38,322 nt of DNA from an uncultured Pelagibacteraceae bacterium. Lineage in GTDB: Bacteria > Pseudomonadota > Alphaproteobacteria > Pelagibacterales > Pelagibacteraceae. Shown in pieces: positions 31,284-38,322 of the stretch. The notes beneath the pieces were generated by a model. It did not search any database and was not told the origin of the DNA. It was given only the letters and a program-made list of their open reading frames with translations. The position numbers were made by a program, and so were the translations under genes. The stretch's first letter is position 1. Each line of letters opens with the position of its first letter. The DNA lies in NCBI GenBank assembly GCA_902554765.1, contig CACDPY010000007.1, positions 1 through 38,322 on the forward strand, in the 5' to 3' direction.

Positions 31284-31310
31284 TTGGCGACTATAATGTA
31301 TAGTCGCCAA
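31284..31310 (+). terminator. perfect intra-operon hairpin after the amino-acid binding protein gene
   Basis: TTGGCGACTATA (31284-31295) pairs perfectly with TATAGTCGCCAA (31299-31310) around a three-base loop. It begins 12 bases after the binding-protein stop and ends 5 bases before the permease ATG, so it probably also limits translation of the permease. There is no T-run; it may stabilise the upstream mRNA end or attenuate. Confidence 0.6.
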
Positions 31311-31315
31311 TCTGT

Positions 31316-32008
31316 ATGGAACTTCTAGCATTTGGAGACACTGGTTGGGGTGATGAGTTATTTTATGCGACCCTAATGACAATCGCTGTTGCAATAACAG
31401 CAATGATTATTGGTTTTTTTTTCGCAATAATTTTTACTCCACTTAAACTATCAAAAAATAAATTTTTAAACTTAATAGCAAATTCCTACACCACAGTTAT
31501 TCGTGGTGTTCCAGAATTATTAGTTATTTATCTATTTTTTTTTGGTGGCAGTGCAGCAATAATGTTTGTCGCCTCTATATTTGGATATGGTGAATATATT
31601 GAAATAAACGCTTTTATGACTGGCGCATTCTCAATAGGAATTATTTCAGGTGCATACTCTACAGAAGTATTTAGGGGGGCCATTCAATCTATTGATAAAG
31701 GTCAATTTGAAGCTGCAAATGTTTTAGGATTAAGTAAATTTGGTAAATTTTTTAAGATTATACTTCCTCAAACCTTAAGATTGGCACTCCCAAATTTGAG
31801 CAATGTCTGGCAAATCACATTAAAGGATACATCTTTAATTTCTGTAACTGGGCTAGTTGAAATTATGAGACAATCTTATGTTGCTGCAGGCTCGACAAGA
31901 GATCCATTATTTTTTTATTCTTTTGCAGCTGTCTTATATTTACTGCTTACTTTTTTAAGCATGAAGTTAATTAACAGGTTAGAAGCAAAATATAGTAGGG
32001 GATATTAA
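31316..32008 (+). CDS. polar amino-acid ABC transporter permease, HisQ-like
   Basis: Inner-membrane protein of 230 residues. The segment YTTVIRGVPELLVIYLFFFGG and the EAA loop (GQFEAANVLGLSKFGKFFKI) are diagnostic of the HisQ/HisM/OccQ family. It pairs with the gene immediately downstream (overlap of one base at 32008) to form the membrane channel. The ATG lies only 5 bases after a stable hairpin, so translation may depend on coupling or hairpin opening. Confidence 0.9.
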   Translation: MELLAFGDTGWGDELFYATLMTIAVAITAMIIGFFFAIIFTPLKLSKNKFLNLIANSYTTVIRGVPELLVIYLFFFGGSAAIMFVASIFGYGEYIEINAFMTGAFSIGIISGAYSTEVFRGAIQSIDKGQFEAANVLGLSKFGKFFKIILPQTLRLALPNLSNVWQITLKDTSLISVTGLVEIMRQSYVAAGSTRDPLFFYSFAAVLYLLLTFLSMKLINRLEAKYSRGY

Positions 32009-32685
32009 TGGATTTTGAATTAATGATTAGTAGCTTTCCTAAATTGCTTAATGCAGCAATGATAACTCTAAAACTTTTATCAATTTCATTAATTATTGGG
32101 TTATTTATTGGATTATTGTTTGCAATTTTAAGACTAAATAAAAATGTTTTTGTAAATAAATTTGCATATGGATATTCTTATTTGTTCAGAGGAACTCCTT
32201 TGTTAGTTCAAATATTTATTATCTATTTTGGCTTAGGACAAATAGAATATTTAAGATCTACATTTTTATGGGTTGTTTTAAAAGAACCATATTGGTGTGC
32301 AATTATTGCATTTGCATTGAATACAGGAGCATATACCTCAGAGATTTTAAGATCAGCATTTCAAACAATTAAACCTGGAATTATTGAAGCTGGAAAAAGT
32401 TTAGGAGTTTCTAGCAAAATAATTTTCTATAAAATTCAAATACCCATAGCTATTAGACAATCTCTTCCTGCTTATGGTAATGAAATTATTTTAATGATGA
32501 AAGGCACATCTTTAGCAAGTACGGTTACTTTAATGGACCTAACTGGTGTTGCAAAATATATAATTTCAACTACTTTTAGACCAGTCGAAGTATTTATTGT
32601 GGCAGGTGGAATTTATCTATTTATGACTTTTGTTATTCACAATTTGATTAAATTTTTGGAAAAAAAGTATAGTTTTAATAGTTAG
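32008..32685 (+). CDS. polar amino-acid ABC transporter permease, HisM-like
   Basis: Inner-membrane protein of 225 residues with the same architecture as its partner: YLFRGTPLLVQIFIIYFGLGQ and the EAA loop IEAGKSLGVSSKIIFYKIQIP. It should form a heterodimer with the HisQ-like protein. No HisP-type ATPase follows; the next gene is convergent and unrelated, so the ATPase must be encoded elsewhere. The last 11 bases overlap the convergent DUF6165 gene. Confidence 0.9.
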   Translation: MDFELMISSFPKLLNAAMITLKLLSISLIIGLFIGLLFAILRLNKNVFVNKFAYGYSYLFRGTPLLVQIFIIYFGLGQIEYLRSTFLWVVLKEPYWCAIIAFALNTGAYTSEILRSAFQTIKPGIIEAGKSLGVSSKIIFYKIQIPIAIRQSLPAYGNEIILMMKGTSLASTVTLMDLTGVAKYIISTTFRPVEVFIVAGGIYLFMTFVIHNLIKFLEKKYSFNS

Positions 32686-33064
32686 TATATTCTTTAATTT
32701 CTTTAATAGCGGAACCAGTAAAATTATTAATTTCTAACTTAATTTTAGCTCTATCGTCATTTAAAAAATGAACATCACGTGAAAGTTTGATAAATTTTTC
32801 ACCAAAATCTTTATCTTTTTCACATTGTCTTTTATCATCTTCAATTTTCCAAAGCCTTGTATTAATTTCTTTTAATGATTGAAACAGTTCATTAAGTTTA
32901 TTATTAGACTCTACATTATTATCTAATTGATTTTTTAAAATTGAATGTTCATTTGTGATAAATTTTAGTTTTTGAGGGTCTTTGATCTTTTCAAGCTTAA
33001 TTTCTAAAATTGAAATTTTATCTAAAAGTTCACCTATTGATACTTCAACTATAATTTTATTCAT
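32675..33064 (-). CDS. DUF6165 family protein
   Basis: Highly charged, largely coiled-coil protein of 129 residues, starting MNKIIVEVSIGELLDKISIL and continuing with heptad-like Lys/Glu/Leu repeats. The N-terminal VEVSIGELLDKISILEIK and central RLWKIEDDKRQCEK are features I recall for DUF6165, a small family that commonly sits beside lipopolysaccharide or glycosyltransferase genes. No biochemical function is known to me. It is divergent from the GT9 gene (32-base gap). Confidence 0.7.
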   Translation of the reverse strand: MNKIIVEVSIGELLDKISILEIKLEKIKDPQKLKFITNEHSILKNQLDNNVESNNKLNELFQSLKEINTRLWKIEDDKRQCEKDKDFGEKFIKLSRDVHFLNDDRAKIKLEINNFTGSAIKEIKEYTNY

Positions 33065-33096
33065 AAAATAAAATACTATGTTATCTTGTTATAAAT

Positions 33097-34038
33097 ATGT
33101 CTAATATATTAATTATTAAACACGGTTCATTAGGAGATATAGCTCAAGCGAGTGGGGCAATTCAAGATATATCTGAAAATCACAAAAATGATCAAATATA
33201 TTTACTTACAACAAAACCTTACTTTGATTTATTTAAGAAAAATCCTTTTATTAATGAAGTTATTTTAGACAAAAGATTACCAAGGTATAATTTAATTTAT
33301 TTATATCTGTTAATGAGGGAAATCAAAAAATATAATTTTTCCAAAGTTTATGATCTACAAAATTCATCTAGAACTACTTTTTATAAAAATATTTTATTTC
33401 CAAAAGCAAACAAAGAAATATGGTCAAGTTCAGTTACGACTTTACCAGACGATATTGATAAAGAAAAATTTGATAAACATTCTGTATTAGAAAGATTTGA
33501 TCATCAATTAAAGAATTCAGGATTACAAACTAACAATACTATAAAACCTGATTTTAATTGGGCATGTGTAAATATTGATATGATTAAAGATAAATACGAA
33601 CTAAAAAAGTATATTCTAATTTTTCCATTTTGCTCTCCACATTTAAGTATTAAGAAATGGCCATTTTACAATGAACTAATTGAACTAGTTAAAAAAAATT
33701 TTTCAGATGAATATAAGATTGTGATGGCGCCTGGTCCAAATGAAATTAAAGATACAAAAAATTTTAACACAGTTTCAATTTTAGATAAAGATAAAGCTTT
33801 AAATATATCTCAATTAGCTAGCTTAATAAAAGATAGTTCATTCATTATTGCAAATGATACTGGACCAGCACATATGGCAGCTCATCTTGGAGCTAGAGGT
33901 TTAACTTTATTTGGCAAACACACAACAGCACATAAAGTAAGTATAGAGAGAGAAAATTTTAAACCAATACAAGTAAATGATCTTAATAATTTAAGTGCAG
34001 AAAAAGTTTTTGAGCGTGCCGAAAAATTTCTTAAATAA
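33097..34038 (+). CDS. family 9 glycosyltransferase (heptosyltransferase-like)
   Basis: Protein of 313 residues with a GT-B fold. The N-terminal ILIIKHGSLGDIAQASGAIQ and the C-terminal FIIANDTGPAHMAAHLGARG, then TLFGKHT, are the hallmark segments of ADP-heptose:LPS heptosyltransferases. It probably transfers a heptose or related sugar to lipopolysaccharide core at the inner-membrane face. It overlaps the convergent GT4 gene by 8 bases at its 3' end. Confidence 0.88.
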   Translation: MSNILIIKHGSLGDIAQASGAIQDISENHKNDQIYLLTTKPYFDLFKKNPFINEVILDKRLPRYNLIYLYLLMREIKKYNFSKVYDLQNSSRTTFYKNILFPKANKEIWSSSVTTLPDDIDKEKFDKHSVLERFDHQLKNSGLQTNNTIKPDFNWACVNIDMIKDKYELKKYILIFPFCSPHLSIKKWPFYNELIELVKKNFSDEYKIVMAPGPNEIKDTKNFNTVSILDKDKALNISQLASLIKDSSFIIANDTGPAHMAAHLGARGLTLFGKHTTAHKVSIERENFKPIQVNDLNNLSAEKVFERAEKFLK

Positions 34039-35110
34039 TTTTCTTATATTTTTCTATTACTTTTGACCACTCAAAGTTTAAAACAAATTCTTTAGCATTT
34101 TTTCCTAAAACCGAATAACGTTTATTTTCAATCATATGATTTAATGATGAATAAACTTCATCCAAATTATTACCATCACAAATTAAACCAGTGTGCTCAT
34201 GTTTAATAGCGTCAGGAGCCCCTCCATCTTTTCCACCAAGAGATGGCACTCCATATTGAGCTGCTTCTAAATACACAATTCCAAAACCTTCTATTGATTT
34301 TTTATGAATTATTGAAGGCATTACAAATATATCAGATGATGCAAGTAATGCATTTTTCAAATTAAAACTAATTTCTTTAAAAAACATGACTTGAGACTCT
34401 AAGTTTAATTCTTTAACAAGTTTTTTAATATTTTCTTCTTCCTCACCTCCACCAATACATATGTAAACTATATTAGGATAAACTTGTTTTAAATTTCTTA
34501 AAGCCATAATAACTTTTTCATGATTTTTTCTTTTATCTAACCTTGAAACTGTAATTAATCTTGGAGATTTTATTTTAAGCAAACTTTCAACTTGTTGAAC
34601 AGATTTCTTATCTAGATTTTCTATTGGATTTACACCTGGATTTATTACAGTTATCTTATCTGCATTGACTCCACAGTTTATAGCTAAATTTTTTGTAAAT
34701 TCAGAATTAGAAATAACTTTTTCTACATTATTTAAAACTTTTAAAATTCTTTTATTAATCAAACTTCCTTTTTTGTGGTTAATTTCTTTAGAGTGAATTA
34801 AACAATATTTTTTTGTATTAGATTTAATTAGTTCAAGACTTTTCCAATGATCTGCAATAATTCCTTTAACTTTATTTTCTTTGATAAATTCGTCTACTAA
34901 AGCTGCTTTTCTATATTTTCTTAAAAATTTGATCCCCCCAATTCTCTCAATTGAAAAAGATGAATTTTTATCAAATTCTTTATGAGACTCATGAAAATCT
35001 GCAAAAACTTTAAGTAAAAAATTTTTAGAAAGCTCATTAGTTAAACCCCACATTAAACTTTGCATTCCTCCTAGTTCAGGTGGAAAATTTCTAGTAACTA
35101 CTAAATACAT
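34031..35110 (-). CDS. family 4 glycosyltransferase
   Basis: GT-B enzyme of 359 residues. The N-terminal RNFPPELGGMQSLMWGL, the central ITVINPGVNP, RLDKRKNHEKVIMAL and GGGEEEENIKKLV, and the C-terminal EGFGIVYLEAAQYGVPSLG with its catalytic E-x7-E pair, are standard for GT4 (RfaG/PimB-like) enzymes. It probably acts in LPS core or glycolipid synthesis with the GT9 gene. Its start overlaps the stop of the upstream thioredoxin-like gene on the same strand by one base (TAATG), so the two are coupled. Confidence 0.9.
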   Translation of the reverse strand: MYLVVTRNFPPELGGMQSLMWGLTNELSKNFLLKVFADFHESHKEFDKNSSFSIERIGGIKFLRKYRKAALVDEFIKENKVKGIIADHWKSLELIKSNTKKYCLIHSKEINHKKGSLINKRILKVLNNVEKVISNSEFTKNLAINCGVNADKITVINPGVNPIENLDKKSVQQVESLLKIKSPRLITVSRLDKRKNHEKVIMALRNLKQVYPNIVYICIGGGEEEENIKKLVKELNLESQVMFFKEISFNLKNALLASSDIFVMPSIIHKKSIEGFGIVYLEAAQYGVPSLGGKDGGAPDAIKHEHTGLICDGNNLDEVYSSLNHMIENKRYSVLGKNAKEFVLNFEWSKVIEKYKKII

Positions 35111-35664
35111 TAATTATTTTTCCATTTAATACCACAACCGGCACTTGGTATTTGACTTTCTGGTCCTTTTCCAGTTTCAGCTATTTCTTTCATCGCTTTG
35201 AGCAAATCACTCTCACCACTTCGGACAGGAATTAAATTTTTAAGTTCTCTTAATCTGCCACGATATTGAAGCTGTAAATCTTTGTTATAACCAAAGAAAT
35301 CTGGTGTACATACAGCATCATAAGTTTTAGCTATTTCCTGGGTTTCATCATTTAGGTAAGGGAAACCAAAATTATTTTTTTTCGCAAACTCAATCATATT
35401 CTCAAATGAGTCCTCGGGATAATTTTCGGCATCATTTGCACAAATCGCTACAGAATTAATTCCAATTTTTTTTAGTTCCTGGCAATCTTCAACAATATCC
35501 TTTGTAACTGCTTTAACATAAGGACAATGATTGCAAATAAACATAATCAATGTTCCATTTTCACCTTTGACATCATCTAGAGAAATTATTTTATTGTCTG
35601 TCGATTTAAGCTTAAAGTCGTGTGCCTTTTGGCCGAAATCACATATTGGAGTTTGTATTGGCAT
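35110..35664 (-). CDS. thioredoxin-family protein (AhpC/TSA-like)
   Basis: Protein of 184 residues. The fold is marked by LIMFICNHCPYVKA (about 39-52), with Cys at the start of the helix and a CxxC pair, CNHC, then CANDAENYPEDSFENM and the cis-Pro region VCTPDFFGYNKDLQLQYRG. This subfamily of redoxin proteins (often called thioredoxin family or peroxiredoxin-like) is widespread but poorly defined. The late GCGIKWK tail is typical of it. No signal peptide is seen, so it is probably cytoplasmic. It lies directly upstream of the GT4 gene and divergent from the carbonic anhydrase gene. Confidence 0.83.
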   Translation of the reverse strand: MPIQTPICDFGQKAHDFKLKSTDNKIISLDDVKGENGTLIMFICNHCPYVKAVTKDIVEDCQELKKIGINSVAICANDAENYPEDSFENMIEFAKKNNFGFPYLNDETQEIAKTYDAVCTPDFFGYNKDLQLQYRGRLRELKNLIPVRSGESDLLKAMKEIAETGKGPESQIPSAGCGIKWKNN

Positions 35665-35684
35665 AATGTAATAATATATAAATT

Positions 35685-36197
35685 ATGTTTTACGATTTAA
35701 AAGATAAAAAACCAAAAAACTCTGGCGATAATTGGGTAGCACCTAATGCAACTATAATAGGTGACGTTACTTTAGAGAAGAATTCTAGTATTTGGTTTAA
35801 TGCAACCTTAAGAGGAGATGTTGAAAATATTCATATCGGCGAAGGATCAAATGTTCAAGATGGAAGTGTTTTACATACTGATCCAGGCTATCCATTAAAG
35901 GTAGGAAAAAATGTTACCATCGGACATATGGTTATGCTTCATGGCTGTACAATAGGGGACAATAGTTTAATTGGAATTGGTGCAGTGATTCTTAACAATG
36001 CTAAGATTGGAAAAAATTGTATCATAGGTGCTAAAGCCTTGATTACTGAAAACAAAGTTATTCCCGACAATTCTCTAGTTGTAGGTTCGCCTGGTAAAGT
36101 TGTAAGAGAAGTGACAGAGGAAGAAAAAAAATCAGTATTTGAAAATACAAAACATTATCAATATAATTGGAAAAAATATTCTAAATCAATCTTTTAA
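35685..36197 (+). CDS. gamma-class carbonic anhydrase-like protein
   Basis: Left-handed beta-helix protein of 170 residues built of hexapeptide repeats. The three zinc histidines are at the expected spacing: His 64 (VLHTD), His 81 (IGHM) and His 86 (MLHGC), with an N-terminal RGDVENI typical of the family. Homologues include YrdA, PaaY and CaiE, so hydration of CO2 is probable but not certain, and thioester hydrolysis is another reported activity. It is followed after 11 bases by a DUF1330 gene with a strong ribosome site. Confidence 0.88.
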   Translation: MFYDLKDKKPKNSGDNWVAPNATIIGDVTLEKNSSIWFNATLRGDVENIHIGEGSNVQDGSVLHTDPGYPLKVGKNVTIGHMVMLHGCTIGDNSLIGIGAVILNNAKIGKNCIIGAKALITENKVIPDNSLVVGSPGKVVREVTEEEKKSVFENTKHYQYNWKKYSKSIF

Positions 36198-36208
36198 AGG
36201 AGAAAATT

Positions 36209-36499
36209 ATGTCAGCAGGTTATGTAATAGCACAATTAAAAGTAACTAATCCCGAAAACTACAAGGAGTATGTAGCTAAAGTTTCAGAGGTAGTTAAAAA
36301 ATATGATGGGGAATATCTCGTTAGAAATGGTGAATATCAAGTTGTTGAAGGAGAAGACAATTTTCCAAGATTGGTTATTATAAAATTTCCAACTTATGAA
36401 AGAGCTTTAGAGTGGTATCATTCCGACGAATACAAACCTGTTAAAGATATACGATTACAAAATTCTGAGGGTAGCAATATAATTGTAAAAGGAGTTTAA
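36209..36499 (+). CDS. DUF1330 family protein
   Basis: Protein of 96 residues with a ferredoxin-like dimeric alpha/beta barrel. GYVIAQLKVTNPENYKEYV at the start, GEYLVRNGEYQVVEG in the middle, and FPTYERALEWYHSDEYKPVK at the end are the conserved blocks of DUF1330. The molecular role is unknown. A strong Shine-Dalgarno (AAAGGAG) lies 6 bases before the ATG, consistent with good expression. It overlaps the convergent FMN-binding gene by 4 bases. Confidence 0.87.
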   Translation: MSAGYVIAQLKVTNPENYKEYVAKVSEVVKKYDGEYLVRNGEYQVVEGEDNFPRLVIIKFPTYERALEWYHSDEYKPVKDIRLQNSEGSNIIVKGV

Positions 36500-37095
36500 G
36501 GAACTAACCAATACTCTTTATCTTTTTCCAAATCAAATTTAGCTCTACGGTGACCTTTGGCTGCTAAATAAAGCCACTCGATAGATTTTATTTTACATTT
36601 TATAACTGTAAAGTTTTTATAACCATCTTCACTTTGTTCCATGGTGTAATCAAAATCTTCTAATTTAGATATCATACCAGAAGTTGGATTTTCTGAAGCA
36701 GTTCCTGGTGGGCTATCAGTTAAATAACAACGTCTGCTTATATGTTGGGTTTTTTTCCATGACTCTTCTGTTGTAGAATTTTGATTATTGACTTCACATT
36801 CTACTTTTACTCTTAATTGTATCTTTTCTTCTTTATCGTAGAAAACTAGAGAGGCATTCTTATTTCTTTTTAGAATATCTACCTTTGGAGATCTTAAATC
36901 TGTATGAAATTGTAATAAATTATTTGTTCTATCTGATTTACGTAAAACAACAATTCTGCCATCTACTTCATCTTGGTGAGCACAAATAAAGACAGGAATT
37001 CTAAACGGTGAACCTCTATTGGTTACCGCATCATCTAGCATAGACCAATACTTATTCTGAATTTCCTCTAAATTTTCATAGTATGCTGGCTGCAT
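36496..37095 (-). CDS. pyridoxamine 5'-phosphate oxidase-like FMN-binding protein
   Basis: Protein of 199 residues with a split-barrel flavin fold. The central RIVVLRKSDRTNNLLQFHTD and RSPKVDILKRNKNASLVFYD, and the C-terminal IEWLYLAAKGHRRAKFD, match the PNPOx-like Alr4036/PdxH family, including the typical R-A-K-F end. It is probably a flavin-dependent oxidase or reductase; vitamin B6 activity is possible but not certain. The dehydrogenase gene upstream on the same strand ends 3 bases before it, so they are cotranscribed. Confidence 0.82.
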   Translation of the reverse strand: MQPAYYENLEEIQNKYWSMLDDAVTNRGSPFRIPVFICAHQDEVDGRIVVLRKSDRTNNLLQFHTDLRSPKVDILKRNKNASLVFYDKEEKIQLRVKVECEVNNQNSTTEESWKKTQHISRRCYLTDSPPGTASENPTSGMISKLEDFDYTMEQSEDGYKNFTVIKCKIKSIEWLYLAAKGHRRAKFDLEKDKEYWLVP

Positions 37096-37098
37096 ACA

Positions 37099-37968
37099 TT
37101 ACTTTCTAAATCTTTTTATTAGACTTGAGGTATCCCAACGATTTCCACCTAAACCTTGAACTTCTCCATAAAATTTATCTACAAGTTCTGTTACAGGTAA
37201 TAATGAACCATTATTTTTAGCTTCATCCATTGCAATTTTTAGATCTTTTCTCATCCAATCAACGGCAAAACCAAAATCAAACTTATCATCAATCATTGTC
37301 TTATATCTATTCTCCATTTGCCAAGACTGAGCAGCACCTTTTGAAATTACTTCAATTACATCTTCCATATTTAATCCAGCTTTCATTCCAAAATTAATTG
37401 CTTCAGACAAGCCTTGAACTAGACCCGCAATACAAATTTGGTTAACCATTTTAGCTAACTGTCCATTGCCTGGACCACCAAGTAATTTCATTTTTTTGCT
37501 ATAACAATCAATTTTATCTTTGGCTTTATCAAAATCAACTTGGTCACCACCAATCATAACTGTAAGTGCACCATTTTCTGCACCAGCTTGACCACCTGAT
37601 ACAGGCGCATCTAAAGAACCAAAACCATTTTTTTTTGCGTACTCATGAATTTCTCTAGCAATCGTTGCTGAAGCTGTAGTGTTATCAATATAAACAGAAC
37701 CTTTTTTAATTGTTTTAAAAACACCGTTGTCACCAAAAGTAACTTCTCTTAAATCATTGTCATTTCCAACACAGGTAAAAATATATTCGGCATCTTTAGC
37801 AGCTTCTGCTGGAGTTTCAGCCATTTTGCCTTTGTATTCACCAATCCATTTTTCAGCTTTAGATTTTGTTCGATTAAAAACAGTTACATTGTGTCCGGCT
37901 TTTGATATATAACCAGCCATTGGGTAGCCCATAACCCCAAGACCTATGAAAGCAACATTACAAGTCAT
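37099..37968 (-). CDS. beta-hydroxyacid dehydrogenase (3-hydroxyisobutyrate / tartronate semialdehyde reductase family)
   Basis: NAD(P)-dependent enzyme of 289 residues. The Rossmann motif FIGLGVMGYPMAGY (7-20) is followed by the substrate motif LDAPVSGGQAGAENG (119-133) and the catalytic lysine Lys 173 in GNGQLAKMVNQ. FNRTKSK, after the second strand, suggests NADP preference. The family includes MmsB, GlxR and GarR. With glyoxylate metabolism (aceA) elsewhere in the window, GlxR-like activity is possible but cannot be decided here. It is divergent from an MFS gene whose start lies 11 bases away. Confidence 0.9.
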   Translation of the reverse strand: MTCNVAFIGLGVMGYPMAGYISKAGHNVTVFNRTKSKAEKWIGEYKGKMAETPAEAAKDAEYIFTCVGNDNDLREVTFGDNGVFKTIKKGSVYIDNTTASATIAREIHEYAKKNGFGSLDAPVSGGQAGAENGALTVMIGGDQVDFDKAKDKIDCYSKKMKLLGGPGNGQLAKMVNQICIAGLVQGLSEAINFGMKAGLNMEDVIEVISKGAAQSWQMENRYKTMIDDKFDFGFAVDWMRKDLKIAMDEAKNNGSLLPVTELVDKFYGEVQGLGGNRWDTSSLIKRFRK

Positions 37969-37979
37969 AAATTTTTTAT

Positions 37980-38322
37980 ATGTTTAAGAGTTTAAGTTTT
38001 AAAGTAATTATATTTGGATTTATATTTACATTTTTTTCAAGTTTTGGACAGAGTTTTTTTTTAGGTCTATTTAATTCCAGTATACGTGACACCCTTTCTA
38101 TCACACAGGGACAATTTGGATCAATTTATGCATCAGCAACTTTGCTAAGTAGCTTTTTGTTAATTTGGGTTGGAAAAAAAATAGACGATATAAATATATT
38201 TAAATTTGCTTTTTTTGTAACATTACTTCTCTCATTTTCTTGTTTTTTCTTTTCAAAAATTTCTTCTGTAATTTTCTTATTCATTGCAATTTTTTTAATG
38301 AGGTTTTCAGGACAAGGAATGA
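37980..38322 (+). CDS. MFS transporter, N-terminal part (cut by window end)
   Basis: An ATG at 37980 opens a frame to the window edge (about 114 residues). The sequence starts MFKSLSFKVIIFGFIFTFFS and has four hydrophobic segments. The motif FGQSFFLGLF, then LSITQGQFGSIYASATLLSS and LIWVGKKIDD, matches the first helix pair of the major facilitator superfamily, with a variant of the loop 2-3 motif (G-K-K-I-D-D). The rest of the gene and its substrate lie outside the window. Confidence 0.75.
   Translation, partial: MFKSLSFKVIIFGFIFTFFSSFGQSFFLGLFNSSIRDTLSITQGQFGSIYASATLLSSFLLIWVGKKIDDINIFKFAFFVTLLLSFSCFFFSKISSVIFLFIAIFLMRFSGQGM

Noticed and set aside
1..38322. Insertion sequences, prophage, CRISPR arrays, toxin-antitoxin pairs
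   Set aside because: No transposase, integrase, phage structural gene, regular repeat-spacer array or recognisable toxin motif was seen on either strand.

Overview
The window is a strongly AT-rich, densely packed piece of an alphaproteobacterial chromosome that looks like the SAR11 clade (Candidatus Pelagibacter) or a close relative. The indications are overlapping or abutting genes, a TPP riboswitch on a ThiV-type sodium symporter, a glycine-betaine ProXVW system, a DmdA-like protein beside isocitrate lyase, and an MTA salvage and polyamine block. This is inferred from gene content and style; no alignment was run. No insertion sequence, phage gene, CRISPR array or rRNA was seen. One tRNA gene (anticodon CAT) is present.

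Layout. Positions 1-2163: the end of an ABC permease, its FbpC-like ATPase, and an AzlC/AzlD amino-acid exporter pair. Positions 2217-5804: glycine betaine/proline uptake (proX, hairpin, proV, and an N-terminally extended proW). Positions 5813-7788: a small exported thioredoxin, an ETHE1-type persulfide dioxygenase, a cytochrome c and a DUF4396 membrane protein. Positions 7818-10844: a MATE pump, a methyltransferase, and cytochrome b561 and cytochrome c' genes whose start codons touch. Positions 10845-11154 encode no ordinary protein but hold several strong RNA hairpins and a possible minus-strand small RNA. Positions 11155-13152: two small unknown genes, then a TPP riboswitch and thiV. Positions 13200-14892: an ABC-2 exporter. 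Positions 14889-19175: a DmdA-like protein, isocitrate lyase, a previously unlisted 53-residue ORF, a cluster of TTTACAAA boxes and a divergent RamB/ScfR-type regulator.

Positions 19187-26183 are accessory in character. They hold two GNAT-like proteins, a three-domain epimerase/cupin/C-methyltransferase fusion, glycosyltransferases, rfbB, a small lipoprotein and the tRNA, and probably concern surface polysaccharide.

Positions 26180-30383 form a coherent metabolic unit. A SpeD-SpeE fusion decarboxylates SAM and makes a polyamine, releasing methylthioadenosine (MTA). MtnP splits MTA to adenine and methylthioribose-1-phosphate. Apt recaptures the adenine. MtnA and a class II aldolase pass the sugar toward DHAP and a methylthio-aldehyde. 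Positions 30444-32685 encode a polar amino-acid ABC transporter without its ATPase. Positions 32675-38322 hold a DUF6165 protein, GT9 and GT4 glycosyltransferases, a thioredoxin-like protein, a gamma-carbonic anhydrase, a DUF1330 protein, an FMN-binding oxidase-like protein, a beta-hydroxyacid dehydrogenase and the start of an MFS transporter.

The best leads are: the RamB-like operator array with the hidden ORF ahead of isocitrate lyase; the structured RNA locus near 10.9 kb; perfect hairpins placed between the binding-protein gene and the rest of the operon in two separate ABC operons; and the SAM-polyamine-MTA module.
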